DNA of 64,000 nucleotides from Streptomyces sp. HUAS CB01 (lineage in GTDB: Bacteria; Actinomycetota; Actinomycetes; Streptomycetales; Streptomycetaceae). Shown here in pieces: positions 54,639 through 63,428 of the stretch (the first letter of the stretch is position 1; each line of letters opens with the position of its first letter). The stretch is from positions 124,001 through 188,000 of the forward strand of contig NZ_CP129137.1 in assembly GCF_030406905.1 (NCBI RefSeq), given 5' to 3'. The notes beneath the pieces are model-generated. The model saw only the letters and a list, made by a program, of their open reading frames with translations, did not search any database and was not told where the DNA came from. Made by a program: the position numbers and the translations under genes.

Positions 54639-55997
54639 GTGTTCTTCGTCGACACCATCGAGTTGGAAGGTCTGGGCAACCGCAGCTACCTGGCCGGCGG
54701 TGAGCAGACCGCAGTGGCGGTGGACCCGCCCCGCGACATCGACCGCGTGCTCGCCGCAGCCGCCCGGCGAGGTGTGCGGATCTCCCATGTGGTGGAGACC
54801 CACATACACAACGACTACGTCACCGGCGGCCTGGAACTCGCCCGGACGGCCGGCGCCGCGTACCTGGTGCCGGCGGGTGCACGCGTCTCCTTCCCGCGGG
54901 TCCCGGTGTCCGACGGTGACACGGTCGGCGTCGACGCCGGACTGACCCTCACGGCCATGGCAACGCCGGGCCACACGCCCCACCACACCTCGTACGTACT
55001 CCACGACGGGGGCAGGCCGGTGGCGGCCTTCACCGGCGGCTCCCTCCTCATCGGCACGGTCGGGCGGCCGGACCTGGTCGAACCGCGGCTGACCGAGCAG
55101 TTGGCCCGGGCCCAGCACGCCTCGGCGCACCGCCTGGCCACCGACCTGCCGGACGCGACGGCCGTGCTGCCCACACACGGCTTCGGCAGCTTCTGCTCCT
55201 CGGCGCAGTCCGAGGGCGACGCGAGCACCATCGGCAAGGAGAAGGCCGGCAACGCGGCGCTCACCGCCGACGTGGACACCTTCGTCGCCGACCTGCTGGC
55301 GGACCTGGACGACGTGCCTGCGTACTACGCCCACATGGGCCCGACCAACGCCGCGGGCCCCGCGCCGGTGGACCTGACCCCGCCCGCACCGGCGGACGCC
55401 GAGGAGATCGCCGCACGCCTGGAGGCCGGAGAGTGGGTGGTGGACCTTCGCAACCGCATCGCGTTCGCCGAGGGGCACGTGGCCGGAGCTTTCAACTTCG
55501 AGGCCGACGGCAAGCTCGCCACCTATCTCGCCTGGATGATCCCGTGGGGCAAGCCGGTGACCCTGCTCGCGGAATCGGCGGGACAGCTGGCCGACGCACA
55601 ACGTGAACTGGTCCGCGTCGGCATCGACCGCCCGGCCGCCGCTGCCACCGGAGGCCCGGACCGGTGGGTGCGTGAGGGCGAACCGCCCGCCTCGTTCCCA
55701 CGGTCCACCTTCGCCGGGCTCGCAGGGCTGGGCGCCGACCGTGTCGTGGTCCTCGACGTACGCCGCGACGCCGAGCGTGCCGGCGGCTGGATCGAAGGCT
55801 CCGTGCACATCCCCCTCCACGAGCTGCACCGCCGCCTCGGCGAGGTTCCCGACGGAACCGTGTGGGTGCACTGCGCGGGTGGGATGCGGGCGGCCATCGC
55901 GGCCTCACTGCTGGACGCCGCGGGCCGGGACGTCGTCGCCGTCGACGACGGCTTCGACTCCGCGGCCGACGCGGGTCTGCCCCTGATCTCCGGCTGA
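54639..55997 (+). CDS. Persulfide dioxygenase-rhodanese fusion (CstB/ETHE1-like)
   Basis: A 452-residue cytosolic enzyme. Residues 1-230 form a metallo-beta-lactamase fold with iron ligands in THIHNDYVTGG (H55, H57, D59) and GHTPHHTS. Two rhodanese domains follow: the first (WVVDLRNRIAFAEGHVAGA) lacks a catalytic Cys, the second has C412 in WVHCAGGMRA. The family oxidises low-molecular-weight persulfide to sulfite, and the rhodanese can form thiosulfate. GTG 54639 follows GAAGGGAG and paired CstR-type operators. It starts an operon with a rhodanese and a sulfite exporter. Confidence 0.88.
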   Translation: MFFVDTIELEGLGNRSYLAGGEQTAVAVDPPRDIDRVLAAAARRGVRISHVVETHIHNDYVTGGLELARTAGAAYLVPAGARVSFPRVPVSDGDTVGVDAGLTLTAMATPGHTPHHTSYVLHDGGRPVAAFTGGSLLIGTVGRPDLVEPRLTEQLARAQHASAHRLATDLPDATAVLPTHGFGSFCSSAQSEGDASTIGKEKAGNAALTADVDTFVADLLADLDDVPAYYAHMGPTNAAGPAPVDLTPPAPADAEEIAARLEAGEWVVDLRNRIAFAEGHVAGAFNFEADGKLATYLAWMIPWGKPVTLLAESAGQLADAQRELVRVGIDRPAAAATGGPDRWVREGEPPASFPRSTFAGLAGLGADRVVVLDVRRDAERAGGWIEGSVHIPLHELHRRLGEVPDGTVWVHCAGGMRAAIAASLLDAAGRDVVAVDDGFDSAADAGLPLISG

Positions 55998-56030
55998 CTG
56001 CCGGCCATCCCCAGCCCAGGAAGGAGTGCA

Positions 56031-56396
56031 ATGTTCCGCTTCCGCCGGAACGCGTCCCGGATCACGGTCGACCAGGCCCGGAGCCGCACGAGGGGCAAGG
56101 AGCCCGCCGCCGTGCTGCTGGACGTTCGCGAGCAGGCCGAATGGAACGCCGGCCACGCTCCGGAAGCCGTCCACGTCCCGCTGACGAGGCTTCTCGCCGG
56201 CGGCGGTCCACCGCCTGAGGCGGAGGGCAAGGCGCTGGTGGTGATCTGCCGCAGCGGGCACCGTTCGCAGCAGGCGGTTCAACTCCTCAACGAACACGGA
56301 GCACACGCCGTGGACGTCAAAGGGGGCATGAACGCATGGGTGGACGCCGGACATCCGGTCGTCGACGTGCGCGGGAACAGCGGCCGGATAGCGTGA
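56031..56396 (+). CDS. Single-domain rhodanese
   Basis: A 121-residue sulfurtransferase with the rhodanese opening LLDVREQAEWNAGHAP, the active loop VICRSGHRS (C73) and the closing VKGGMNAWVDAGHPV. It should pass sulfane sulfur between thiols, feeding or draining the persulfide dioxygenase upstream. ATG 56031 has AAGGAG 7 bases before it. It is 33 bp after the dioxygenase and overlaps the next gene by 4 bp. Confidence 0.9.
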   Translation: MFRFRRNASRITVDQARSRTRGKEPAAVLLDVREQAEWNAGHAPEAVHVPLTRLLAGGGPPPEAEGKALVVICRSGHRSQQAVQLLNEHGAHAVDVKGGMNAWVDAGHPVVDVRGNSGRIA

Positions 56397-57136
56397 CGCC
56401 GCTCGTTCTCGCCCTCGTCGCCGGTGCCGTCATCGGCCTCGCCCTGGGGGCTCTCGGTGGCGGCGGCAGCGTTCTCGCCGTCCCCGCACTGATCTACCTG
56501 CTGGGCTTCACACCGTCAGCGGCCACCACGGCCGGCCTGATCATCGTCACCGCGACCTCGGCCACCGCCCTGTACGCTCACGCGCGCGACGGCAACCTGG
56601 CCTGGCGGACCGGGGCGCTGTTCGCCGCAGCAGGCATCGCCCCCGCCTTCCTCGCCGGGGCCGGCGCCGGACACCTCCCCGAACCGGTACTGACCGCAGC
56701 CTTCGCCGCCATCGCCGCCCTTGCGGCACTGCGCATGCTCCGCCCCTCCCCCGCCGCCCTGCCGACGCGGATCCGCCCCGCCAAGGCGGCCGGCGCCGGG
56801 GCCGGCCTGGGAACCGTCACCGGACTCCTGGGGGTGGGCGGGGGGTTCCTCGCCGTCCCCGCCCTGGTGAATGTCCTCGGGCTGCGCATGAGGCAGGCGG
56901 TGGGCACCAGCCTGCTGGTCATCACCGTCAATTCCCTCGCCGCGCTCATCGCGCGCACGGGAACCGGCGGCGATCTGCGGTGGGAGGTGATCGCGCCCTT
57001 CACGGGGGCCGCGATCCTCGGCGCGTGGGACGGCAAACGCCTCGCCGCGAAGCTCTCCGGCGAGACCGTGCAGAAGATCTTCGCCGGCGTCCTGCTCACG
57101 GTGGCCGCGTTCATGCTGGTCGATGTGATCGCATGA
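56393..57136 (+). CDS. TauE/SafE-type sulfite exporter
   Basis: A 247-residue membrane protein with about seven to eight helices and the two TauE glycine-rich repeats (GALGGGGSVLAVPAL and GLLGVGGGFLAVPALV). The family exports sulfite or other sulfur oxyanions, which fits removal of sulfite formed by the dioxygenase. GTG 56393 overlaps the rhodanese stop (GTGA); the longer frame from 56336 is inside that gene. It converges with the cstR gene, 20 bp away. Confidence 0.9.
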   Translation: MTPLVLALVAGAVIGLALGALGGGGSVLAVPALIYLLGFTPSAATTAGLIIVTATSATALYAHARDGNLAWRTGALFAAAGIAPAFLAGAGAGHLPEPVLTAAFAAIAALAALRMLRPSPAALPTRIRPAKAAGAGAGLGTVTGLLGVGGGFLAVPALVNVLGLRMRQAVGTSLLVITVNSLAALIARTGTGGDLRWEVIAPFTGAAILGAWDGKRLAAKLSGETVQKIFAGVLLTVAAFMLVDVIA

Positions 57137-57156
57137 GCACGCACCGGCGAAAGAAG

Positions 57157-57453
<297 letters not shown>

Positions 57454-57461
57454 TCACGAAA

Positions 57462-57495
57462 TACCCCCAGGGGTAATATAGACCCCTGGGGGGAC
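57462..57495. promoter_or_regulatory. CstR-type operators, divergent promoter
   Basis: TACCCCCAGGGGTA (57462-57475) is a near-perfect operator, followed at once by the looser gacccctggggggac (57481-57495). They lie between cstR (minus) and the rhodanese-membrane protein gene (plus), so one site can control both directions. Confidence 0.78.
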
Positions 57496-57524
57496 ACCGT
57501 CGACCCCGAAGGATGACACCCGCC

Positions 57525-58097
57525 ATGACCACGCCCACCGCCCTCGGCATCGACGAGGTCCGCAACCGCCTCCACGAGTTGACCGTCATCGACGTGCGCA
57601 CACCCGGCGAGTACGCCGGCGGCCATCTGCCAGGGGCCCTCAACATTCCCCTGAGCCAGATCCAGCAGGCGCTGCCCGACATCCGCCACGCCGCCGCACG
57701 AGGTGACGTACTGATCGTCTGCGCTTCCGGGGCCCGCTCCGAGAACGCCTGCAGGATCCTCGCCGACAACCACGTCACGACCGCCACGCTCTCCGGCGGA
57801 ACCGCCGCGTGGGCAGCCGGCGGCAACGAACTGCGCCGCGAGAGCACCTCACGCGCCACCTGGGGGATGGAACGCCAAGTACGTTTCACCGCAGGCATCC
57901 TCGTCCTGCTGGGCCTTCTGCTCGGACTGCTCGTTCACCCGGCCTTCCAGCTCGTGTCCGCCGGAATCGCGGGCGGTCTGGTCTTCTCCGCCCTGACCAA
58001 CACCTGCGGCATGGCAGCACTGTTGGCCAAACTTCCCCGCAACCGGCCCCGCGCGGCCGACCTCACCGTCACACTGGCCGCGTTGCGCAGCCGCTGA
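57525..58097 (+). CDS. Rhodanese with C-terminal membrane hairpin
   Basis: A 190-residue protein: a rhodanese domain (TVIDVRTPGEYAGGHLPGAL; active-site C66 in VCASGARS) followed by two hydrophobic helices (residues about 125-165, DUF2892-like, including LGLLLGLLVHPAF). The fusion places the sulfurtransferase at the membrane. ATG 57525 is chosen because the ATG at 57513 is too close to GAAGG. It diverges from cstR behind shared operators and a hairpin follows its stop. Confidence 0.87.
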   Translation: MTTPTALGIDEVRNRLHELTVIDVRTPGEYAGGHLPGALNIPLSQIQQALPDIRHAAARGDVLIVCASGARSENACRILADNHVTTATLSGGTAAWAAGGNELRRESTSRATWGMERQVRFTAGILVLLGLLLGLLVHPAFQLVSAGIAGGLVFSALTNTCGMAALLAKLPRNRPRAADLTVTLAALRSR

Positions 58098-58106
58098 CGG
58101 CCTTGC

Positions 58107-58147
58107 CGGGAAGGCGGCCCCGGGACAGCTCCCATCCCGCCTTCCCG
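58107..58147. terminator. Bidirectional hairpin
   Basis: cgggaaggcgg and ccgccttcccg form a perfect 11-bp stem with a 19-base loop, in the short gap between the convergent genes ending at 58097 and 58177. Confidence 0.65.
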
Positions 58148-58176
58148 CCGGGCCGCACAGGTTCCGGGCACGCCCG

Positions 58177-58392
58177 TCAACCCCGCGAGACCACGCACCC
58201 GGCGACAAGCACCACCGTCAGCACGATGCCCGCGAGCCCGGCCCATCCGCCGACGAGAGCACACCCGACCACCATCACGAGGCCGGCGGCGAGAAGACCG
58301 GCGAACGCAGCCGCAGACAGGCCGCCCACATCCTCGGGCCGGCCGGCGGGCTTCCGGGTGCGTCGCGCTTTCTGGTCCCTGTTCTTCAGCAT
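58177..58392 (-). CDS. Small two-helix membrane protein
   Basis: A 71-residue protein with a very basic N-terminus (MLKNRDQKARRTRKPAGR) and two hydrophobic helices (LSAAAFAGLLAAGLVMVVGCALV and LAGIVLTVVLVAGCVV, separated by GGWAG). I recognise no family. An alternative GTG lies 3 codons upstream. It follows the thioredoxin remnant on the same strand; any functional link is unknown. Confidence 0.55.
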   Translation of the reverse strand: MLKNRDQKARRTRKPAGRPEDVGGLSAAAFAGLLAAGLVMVVGCALVGGWAGLAGIVLTVVLVAGCVVSRG

Positions 58393-58402
58393 CGTGATCA
58401 CG

Positions 58403-58612
58403 CTACCGGTCGGTGCTCCTCCGGCCGCCTCCGCCCCCGGAGCGCAACGGCGTGCTGCCCGCAAAGGACCGGCCCCTGTCGCCGTGCTCCTGGACGATCT
58501 CCTCCAGCGAGAGGGCGAGCCGGCGGAAGGGTCCGCACCATGCCGCCCAGAAGTCGACGAGGACGGGCTTGTCGCACTTCAGGACCTCCGACTCGAACGA
58601 GTCGTCCGTCAC
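58403..58612 (-). pseudogene. Truncated thioredoxin (WCGPF)
   Basis: The frame reads TDDSFESEVLKCDKPVLVDFWAAWCGPF, the thioredoxin N-terminus, but the active site is CGPF rather than CGPC, so the resolving cysteine is lost. After EEIVQEHGDR the sequence leaves the thioredoxin fold and ends in Gly/Arg-rich residues at about half the normal length. It follows trxB in the usual arsenic-cluster order, so it is probably the decayed partner of that reductase. Confidence 0.75.
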
Positions 58613-58656
58613 GCCCTTGAGGGCCGTCCCGGCCTCCTGTCCAGGCTGATGCAGAA

Positions 58657-59649
58657 TCAGACAGCGGCCGGGAGGCGCTCCGGCCCGGCAGGACCGGTGT
58701 GCGCGAGTGCGGCCAGGTAACGCTCGGCGTCCAGGGCCGCCGCGCAGCCGGTGCCGGCCGCGGTGACGGCCTGCCGGTAGGTGTGGTCGACGACGTCGCC
58801 CGCGGCGAAGACGCCGGCGATGTTCGTTCGGGTGGAGGGGGCCGCGACCTTCAGGTGTCCCTGGTCGTCCAGGTCCAGTTGGCCCGCGAACAGCTCGGTG
58901 CGCGGGTCGTGGCCGATGGCGATGAACAGGCCGGTGGCCGCGAGCCCGCGGGTCTTGCCGGTGAAGGCGTCGCGCAGGGTGAGGCCGGAGAGCATGCCGT
59001 TCTCCTCGTGGAGTTCGGCGACCTCGGTGTCGAAGGCGAAGGTGATCTTGTCGTCGGCGAAGGCCCGGTTCTGCATCACCTGCGAGGCACGCAGGGTCGA
59101 ACGGCGATGGACCACGGTGACCGAGCGGGCGAAGCGGGTCAGGAAGGTGGCCTCCTCCATGGCGGTGTCGCCGCCGCCGACCACCACGATGTCGCGATCA
59201 CGGAAGAAGAAGCCGTCGCAGGTGGCGCACCAGGACACGCCCCGGCCGGAGAGCGCGTCCTCGTTCGGCAGGCCGAGCTTGCGGTAGCCGGAGCCGGTGG
59301 CGACGATCACGGCCTTGGCCCGGTGCACGGTGCCCCCGCTGTCGGTGACCTCCTTGATCGGGCCGGTCAGGTCGACGGAGACGATGTCGTCCTCGACGAT
59401 CTCGGCGCCGAACCTCTCGGCCTGGGCCCGCATGTTCTCCATGAGCACGGGTCCGTCGACGCCCTGGGGGAAGCCGGGGAAGTTCTCGACCTCCGTGGTC
59501 GTCGTCAGCGAACCGCCGACGAAGACCGAACCGCCGAAGACCAGGGGCTTCAGCTGCGCGCGGGCGGTGTAGAGCGCGGCGGAGTATCCCGCCGGGCCGG
59601 AGCCTATGACGACGACGTCCCGAGTGTGCCGTCCCCCCTGGGCGTTCAC
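58657..59649 (-). CDS. trxB: Thioredoxin reductase
   Basis: A 330-residue FAD/NADPH flavoenzyme with an N-terminal FAD site (VVVIGSGPAGYSAA), the redox-active C-A-T-C (VSWCATCDGFF), the NADPH site (VVVGGGDTAMEEA) and the C-terminal FAD motif (GVFAAGDVVD). The GTG start overlaps the arsC stop by 4 bp (GTGA), so it is translated with the arsenate reductase and should supply its electrons via thioredoxin. The adjacent thioredoxin gene is broken, so a housekeeping thioredoxin must stand in. Confidence 0.92.
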   Translation of the reverse strand: MNAQGGRHTRDVVVIGSGPAGYSAALYTARAQLKPLVFGGSVFVGGSLTTTTEVENFPGFPQGVDGPVLMENMRAQAERFGAEIVEDDIVSVDLTGPIKEVTDSGGTVHRAKAVIVATGSGYRKLGLPNEDALSGRGVSWCATCDGFFFRDRDIVVVGGGDTAMEEATFLTRFARSVTVVHRRSTLRASQVMQNRAFADDKITFAFDTEVAELHEENGMLSGLTLRDAFTGKTRGLAATGLFIAIGHDPRTELFAGQLDLDDQGHLKVAAPSTRTNIAGVFAAGDVVDHTYRQAVTAAGTGCAAALDAERYLAALAHTGPAGPERLPAAV

Positions 59650-60059
59650 CCGGTCTTCTCCGGGGCGAGCTCCTCGATCAGTCCCTCGACGAGCTTCTTG
59701 ATCTCGTCGCGGATCGGGCGTACGGCCTCCACTCCCTGGCCCGCGGGGTCCTCCAGCGTCCAGTCCAGGTAGCGCTTGCCGGGGAAGACCGGGCAGGTGT
59801 CGCCGCAGCCCATGGTGATGCAGACGTCGGACTCCCTGACCGCGTCGACGGTGAGGATCTTCGGCGTCTCGGCGGAGATGTCGATGCCGACCTCGCGCAT
59901 GGCCTCGACCGCGGCCGGGTTGACCTGGTCGGCGGGAGCGGATCCGGCGGAGCGGACCTCGATACGGTCGCCGGCGAGGTGGGACAGCCACCCGGCGGCC
60001 ATCTGGGAGCGGCCGGCGTTGTGGACGCAGACGAACAGGACGGAAGGCTTCTCGGCCAT
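59646..60059 (-). CDS. arsC: Thioredoxin-coupled arsenate reductase
   Basis: A 137-residue low-molecular-weight phosphatase-fold ArsC. The catalytic loop CVHNAGRS starts at C11, and the redox relay cysteines are C80 (SDVCITM) or C85 and C89 (GCGDTCPVFPG). It reduces arsenate to arsenite. ATG 60059 follows GAGAGAG; the longer frame from 60146 crosses the promoter. It diverges from arsR across a 117-bp region containing an ATCAG-N6-CTGAT palindrome. Confidence 0.92.
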   Translation of the reverse strand: MAEKPSVLFVCVHNAGRSQMAAGWLSHLAGDRIEVRSAGSAPADQVNPAAVEAMREVGIDISAETPKILTVDAVRESDVCITMGCGDTCPVFPGKRYLDWTLEDPAGQGVEAVRPIRDEIKKLVEGLIEELAPEKTG

Positions 60060-60144
60060 CGCGGGTCTCTCTCTTGTCTCGCGTACGGTGTCTTGCCACG
60101 TCACGCGGGGGCAACAGGCACAAATGACAACAGCACCTGGTGGC

Positions 60145-60160
60145 ATCAGCGGCCACTGAT
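60145..60160. promoter_or_regulatory. Candidate ArsR operator
   Basis: ATCAGCGGCCACTGAT is an inverted repeat (ATCAG-N6-CTGAT), with a further ATCAG copy at 60169-60173, located between divergent arsC and arsR. This is the size and place expected for an ArsR dimer site. Confidence 0.6.
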
Positions 60161-60176
60161 GTGAGAGTATCAGCCC

Positions 60177-60491
60177 ATGATGACGTCAGTCGACACTGAC
60201 CTGATTCGGGTTCTGGCCGACCCGCTCAGGCTCCGGATCGTGACCCTCCTCGCCAGGGAGACGCTCTGCACCAGCCATCTCGTCGAGGAGACCGGCGCCA
60301 GGCAGACGAACCTCTCCAACCACCTGAAGGTGCTGCGCGAAGCGGGCGTGGTCGAGACCGAGCCCTGCGGGCGCTTCACCTACTACCGGCTGAAGCCCGA
60401 GGTCCTCGACTCGCTGGCCGGCCAGTTCGCCGATCTGGCCAGGACCGCGCACGCCACGGCCGAGGCGAACATCAAGCGTTCCTGCCCCTGA
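60177..60491 (+). CDS. arsR: ArsR-family repressor
   Basis: A 104-residue winged-helix repressor (LADPLRLRIVTLLARETLC; recognition region TGARQTNLSNHLKVLREAG; wing GRFTYYRL). C31 at CTSHL sits where classical ArsR has CVCDL, and C64 and C103 are other candidate As(III) ligands, so metal binding may use a non-classical cysteine set. ATG 60177 or 60180 may start it. It is the first gene of arsR-aquaporin-arsO and diverges from arsC-trxB. Confidence 0.9.
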   Translation: MMTSVDTDLIRVLADPLRLRIVTLLARETLCTSHLVEETGARQTNLSNHLKVLREAGVVETEPCGRFTYYRLKPEVLDSLAGQFADLARTAHATAEANIKRSCP

Positions 60492-60533
60492 TTTCACCGC
60501 GCACCGCGCGACTGCACGCATCAAGGAGTTCTG

Positions 60534-61328
60534 TTGAGCGCCACCGAGGCCGCTTCCGCCCGCCCGGCCGATTCCCCCACGGCTCCGGCCGGGGACCCGC
60601 AGCCCGCGCCGGGCGCCACGCCGCCCCGTACCCCCCTCGTCGCCCGGGCGGCCGCCGAACTGGTGGGGACCGCGGCCCTTGTGGCCGTCGTCGTCGGTTC
60701 GGGCATCCAGGCCACCGGGCTCACCCGGGACGTCGGCCTCCAGCTCCTGGCCAACTCGCTCGCCACGGTCTTCGGGCTCGGCGTGCTGATCGTCCTGCTC
60801 GGCCCGGTCTCCGGGGCCCACTTCAACCCCGTCGTGACACTCGCCGAGTGGTGGACCGCCCGTCGCGGAGACGGCGGCGTCACCGCCCGCGAGGCCGCGG
60901 TCTACGTTCCGGCCCAGACCGTGGGTGCGATCGCGGGCGCGATCCTCGCCGACGCCATGTTCGGCGAGCCCTTGGTGGAGTGGTCCACGCACGAGCGGTC
61001 CGCCGGCAACCTGCTGCTCGGCGAGGTCGTGGCAACGGCCGGACTGATCCTGCTCATCTTCGGCCTGGCACGCACCGAGCGGCTCCGGTTCGCCCCCGTC
61101 GCGGTCGCCTCCTACATCGGCGCCGCCTACTGGTTCACGTCCTCCACGTCCTTCGCCAACCCGGCGGTGACCGTCGGACGGGCGTTCACCGACACCTTCG
61201 CCGGCATCGCCCCCGCCTCCGTCCCCGGGTTCATCGGCGCCCAACTCGCCGGCGCCGTCGTGGGCCTGGCCCTGGTCGCGCTCATCTTCATGCCCGCCCG
61301 CACCGCCGAGACGCAGTCTGCCGCATGA
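60534..61328 (+). CDS. Aquaporin (AqpS-like, arsenic cluster)
   Basis: A 264-residue MIP-family channel from TTG 60534, which has AAGGAG 6 bases upstream. After a Pro/Ala-rich tail there are six helices and the two pore motifs SGAHFNPVVT (NPV) and FANPAVTVGRAF (NPA). In arsenic operons such channels take the place of a pump and let arsenite or methylated arsenicals diffuse out. It sits between arsR and arsO and its stop overlaps the arsO start. Confidence 0.9.
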   Translation: MSATEAASARPADSPTAPAGDPQPAPGATPPRTPLVARAAAELVGTAALVAVVVGSGIQATGLTRDVGLQLLANSLATVFGLGVLIVLLGPVSGAHFNPVVTLAEWWTARRGDGGVTAREAAVYVPAQTVGAIAGAILADAMFGEPLVEWSTHERSAGNLLLGEVVATAGLILLIFGLARTERLRFAPVAVASYIGAAYWFTSSTSFANPAVTVGRAFTDTFAGIAPASVPGFIGAQLAGAVVGLALVALIFMPARTAETQSAA

Positions 61329-62380
61329 CCCGGCTGACGCAGGTGGTGGTGATCGGCGGCGGCCAGTCCGGCCTGGCCGCCGGCTACCACCTGCGCCGCC
61401 TCGGCATCGACTTCGCCGTCCTCGACGCGGGGGCCACGCCGGGCGGCGCGTGGCAGCACGTCTGGGACTCGCTCCGCCTGTTCTCCCCAGCCGCCTTTTC
61501 CTCGCTGCCCGGCCGGCTCATGCCGCCCCGGCCCGGCGAGCCGTACCCGGACGCCCGGCACGTGGTGGACTACCTCGCCGACTACGAGAAGCGCTACGAA
61601 CTGCCGGTGCAGCACGGGGTCCACGTCCGGAGCGTCCGCCGCGACGGCCGTCTCCTGCGCGTCGAAACGGACTCCGGCGCCTGGCGGGCCCATGCCGTGG
61701 TCAGCGCCACCGGTACCTGGTCGCGGCCTTTTCTGCCGGCCGTAGCGGGCCGTGCCGCCTTCCGGGGCGAGCAGCTGCACACGGTCGACTACCGCCGCCC
61801 GCGAGACTTCGCCGGGCGGCGCGTCATCGTCGTCGGCGGCGGCAACTCGGGCGCTCAGATCGCGGCCGACCTCGCCGGCCACGCCGACCTCACCTGGGTC
61901 ACCCCGCGCCCACCGCGTTTCCTTCCCGACGACGTCGACGGGCGTGTTCTGTTCGACGTCGCCACCGCGCGCCGCAAAGCCCTCGACGCGGGACGCACCG
62001 ACACCGGCGGCGTCGCGTCACTGGGCGACGTCGTCGCAGTCCCGCCCGTACGCAGGGCCCGGGACCACGGACTGCTCAAGGCCACACCCATGTTCACCCG
62101 TCTGACGGCGGACGGCGTCCAGTGGTCCGACGGCACCCGGGCCGCGGCGGACACCGTCATCTGGTGCACCGGCTTCAGGCCCGCCCTGTCCCACCTCGCC
62201 CCGCTCGGGCTCAGGGGCGCACGCGGCCACATCACCACGTCCGGAACCCGCGCCGCCGACGAGCCGCGAGTCCACCTCCTCGGCTACGGGGACTGGACCG
62301 GCCCCGCCTCCGCCACCCTCATCGGAGTCGGCAGGCCCGCACGGGACGCCGCACGCGAGATCGCCGCGCTGGTGACCTGA
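61325..62380 (+). CDS. arsO: ArsO-type flavin monooxygenase
   Basis: A 351-residue FAD/NADPH-dependent monooxygenase: FAD motif VVVIGGGQSGLAAGYHL, NADPH motif VIVVGGGNSGAQIAADL, the FMO-type ATGTWSRPFLP, and a terminal GYGDWTGPASATLIGV. This group, annotated ArsO, is found in arsenic operons with aquaporins; the arsenical substrate is not settled. ATG 61325 overlaps the aquaporin stop by 4 bp. The long frame reaching back to 60848 is a shadow of the aquaporin gene. Confidence 0.88.
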   Translation: MTRLTQVVVIGGGQSGLAAGYHLRRLGIDFAVLDAGATPGGAWQHVWDSLRLFSPAAFSSLPGRLMPPRPGEPYPDARHVVDYLADYEKRYELPVQHGVHVRSVRRDGRLLRVETDSGAWRAHAVVSATGTWSRPFLPAVAGRAAFRGEQLHTVDYRRPRDFAGRRVIVVGGGNSGAQIAADLAGHADLTWVTPRPPRFLPDDVDGRVLFDVATARRKALDAGRTDTGGVASLGDVVAVPPVRRARDHGLLKATPMFTRLTADGVQWSDGTRAAADTVIWCTGFRPALSHLAPLGLRGARGHITTSGTRAADEPRVHLLGYGDWTGPASATLIGVGRPARDAAREIAALVT

Positions 62381-62499
62381 AGCGTCGCGACAACCGGACG
62401 TCGGCTGCGGCACGGACTGTGAAGAGTGGCCCCGAAGCCGAGTCAGGACCGGTTCCGGATGACCGGACGTACTCGCCCCGCCACGTTCTCGGGACAGGG
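62381..62499. other. Gap after arsO
   Basis: Nothing recognised between arsO and the PstS remnant; no clear terminator hairpin was found. Confidence 0.4.
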
Positions 62500-62800
62500 G
62501 CGCAAGGGCGGCCGGGGTCCAGGACTCTTTGCCCGCGCGCGGACCATCTCGTAGGTGACCAGCACGATCGGGTACGCCCCTTGGCCTTGGTGGCGTCCTC
62601 GAACTCCAGGGTCAGGCCTCCTGCCTCGTCCACGACGTCGGCCGCGGCGATGCCGGCTGATGCCGTGGTGGGGGTGGGCTCGACCGGCTCCGAGGCTCCT
62701 GTGGACCCGGACGGCGGGGATCTTCAGGCCTACGGCGCAGGCGAGCTCGAAGCAGCCGATCGTTCCTTCATCGCCCGCGCACGGCGGACGCGACCCCATC
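62500..62800 (-). pseudogene. PstS phosphate-binding protein C-terminal remnant
   Basis: Minus-strand frames read GDEGTIGCFELACAVGLKIPAV, then (shifted) VVDEAGGLTLEFEDATKAKG, then (shifted back by one missing base near 62578) GAYPIVLVTYEMV. These are the successive C-terminal blocks of phosphate ABC binding protein PstS (GTVGYVELAYA..., LTLEFDYATKAKGAYPIVLVTYEIV). The N-terminal two thirds are missing. A decayed fragment; phosphate carriers are often found near arsenate genes, so it may once have been part of this cluster. Confidence 0.75.
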
Positions 62801-62889
62801 GGAGCCGGCGGCGGAGTGACCGCCCTTGGCCTGCCACGCCCTTTCCGCCGGGTGGGACAGGCGCTGCTGCGGGGAGATGGCGTTGCGTG

Positions 62890-63375
62890 TCAGATGACGT
62901 GCGGGCTGCGGCGTTCCAGCAGCACGACGTCGCGCCAGACGCCGTGGTGGAGGCCGATGCGTTCACGGAGACCGATGACGCGGAACCCGGCGCGTTCGTG
63001 CAGGGCGAGGCTGGCGGTGTTCTCCGGGAAGATCCCGGACTGGATGGTCCAGACGCCTGCGGCCTCCGTCGAGTCGATGAGGGCTTCGAGGAGCGATGCG
63101 GCAATGCCCCGGCCCCGGGCATCGGGATGGACGTAGACGGAGTGCTCGACGACTCCGGCATACACGCACCGGTCGGAGACCTGGGTGGCCGCGACCCAGC
63201 CGAGCACCGCACCGTTCGCGTCGGCGGCGACGAAGCGGTGCCCCGGCAGTTTCGCGGCGTCGAACTCCGGCCAGTCGGGGGCCGTCGTCTCGAAGGTGGC
63301 ATTGCCCTCGGCGATACCGGCCCGGTAGATCGCCAGGACCTCATCGGCGTGGTCGGCGGTCAGTGGCACGATCAC
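62890..63375 (-). CDS. GNAT acetyltransferase (ArsN-like)
   Basis: A 161-residue GNAT enzyme. GTG 63375 has GGGGGGAG 6 bases upstream; the frame running further back is shadow of the next gene. It has VLAIYRAGIAEGNATFET at the start, the acetyl-CoA loop VHPDARGRGIAASLLEAL and the closing LHERAGFRVIGLRERIG. This arrangement matches PAT/ArsN1-type acetyltransferases, which in arsenic clusters acetylate arsinothricin or similar amino-acid analogues (phosphinothricin is the alternative). It lies just downstream of the second ArsR. Confidence 0.82.
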   Translation of the reverse strand: MIVPLTADHADEVLAIYRAGIAEGNATFETTAPDWPEFDAAKLPGHRFVAADANGAVLGWVAATQVSDRCVYAGVVEHSVYVHPDARGRGIAASLLEALIDSTEAAGVWTIQSGIFPENTASLALHERAGFRVIGLRERIGLHHGVWRDVVLLERRSPHVI

Positions 63376-63428
63376 CGGACTCCCCCCTGGGGTCGCACCG
63401 GTCACGGTCCGGCGTGTCCTCGACGTGT

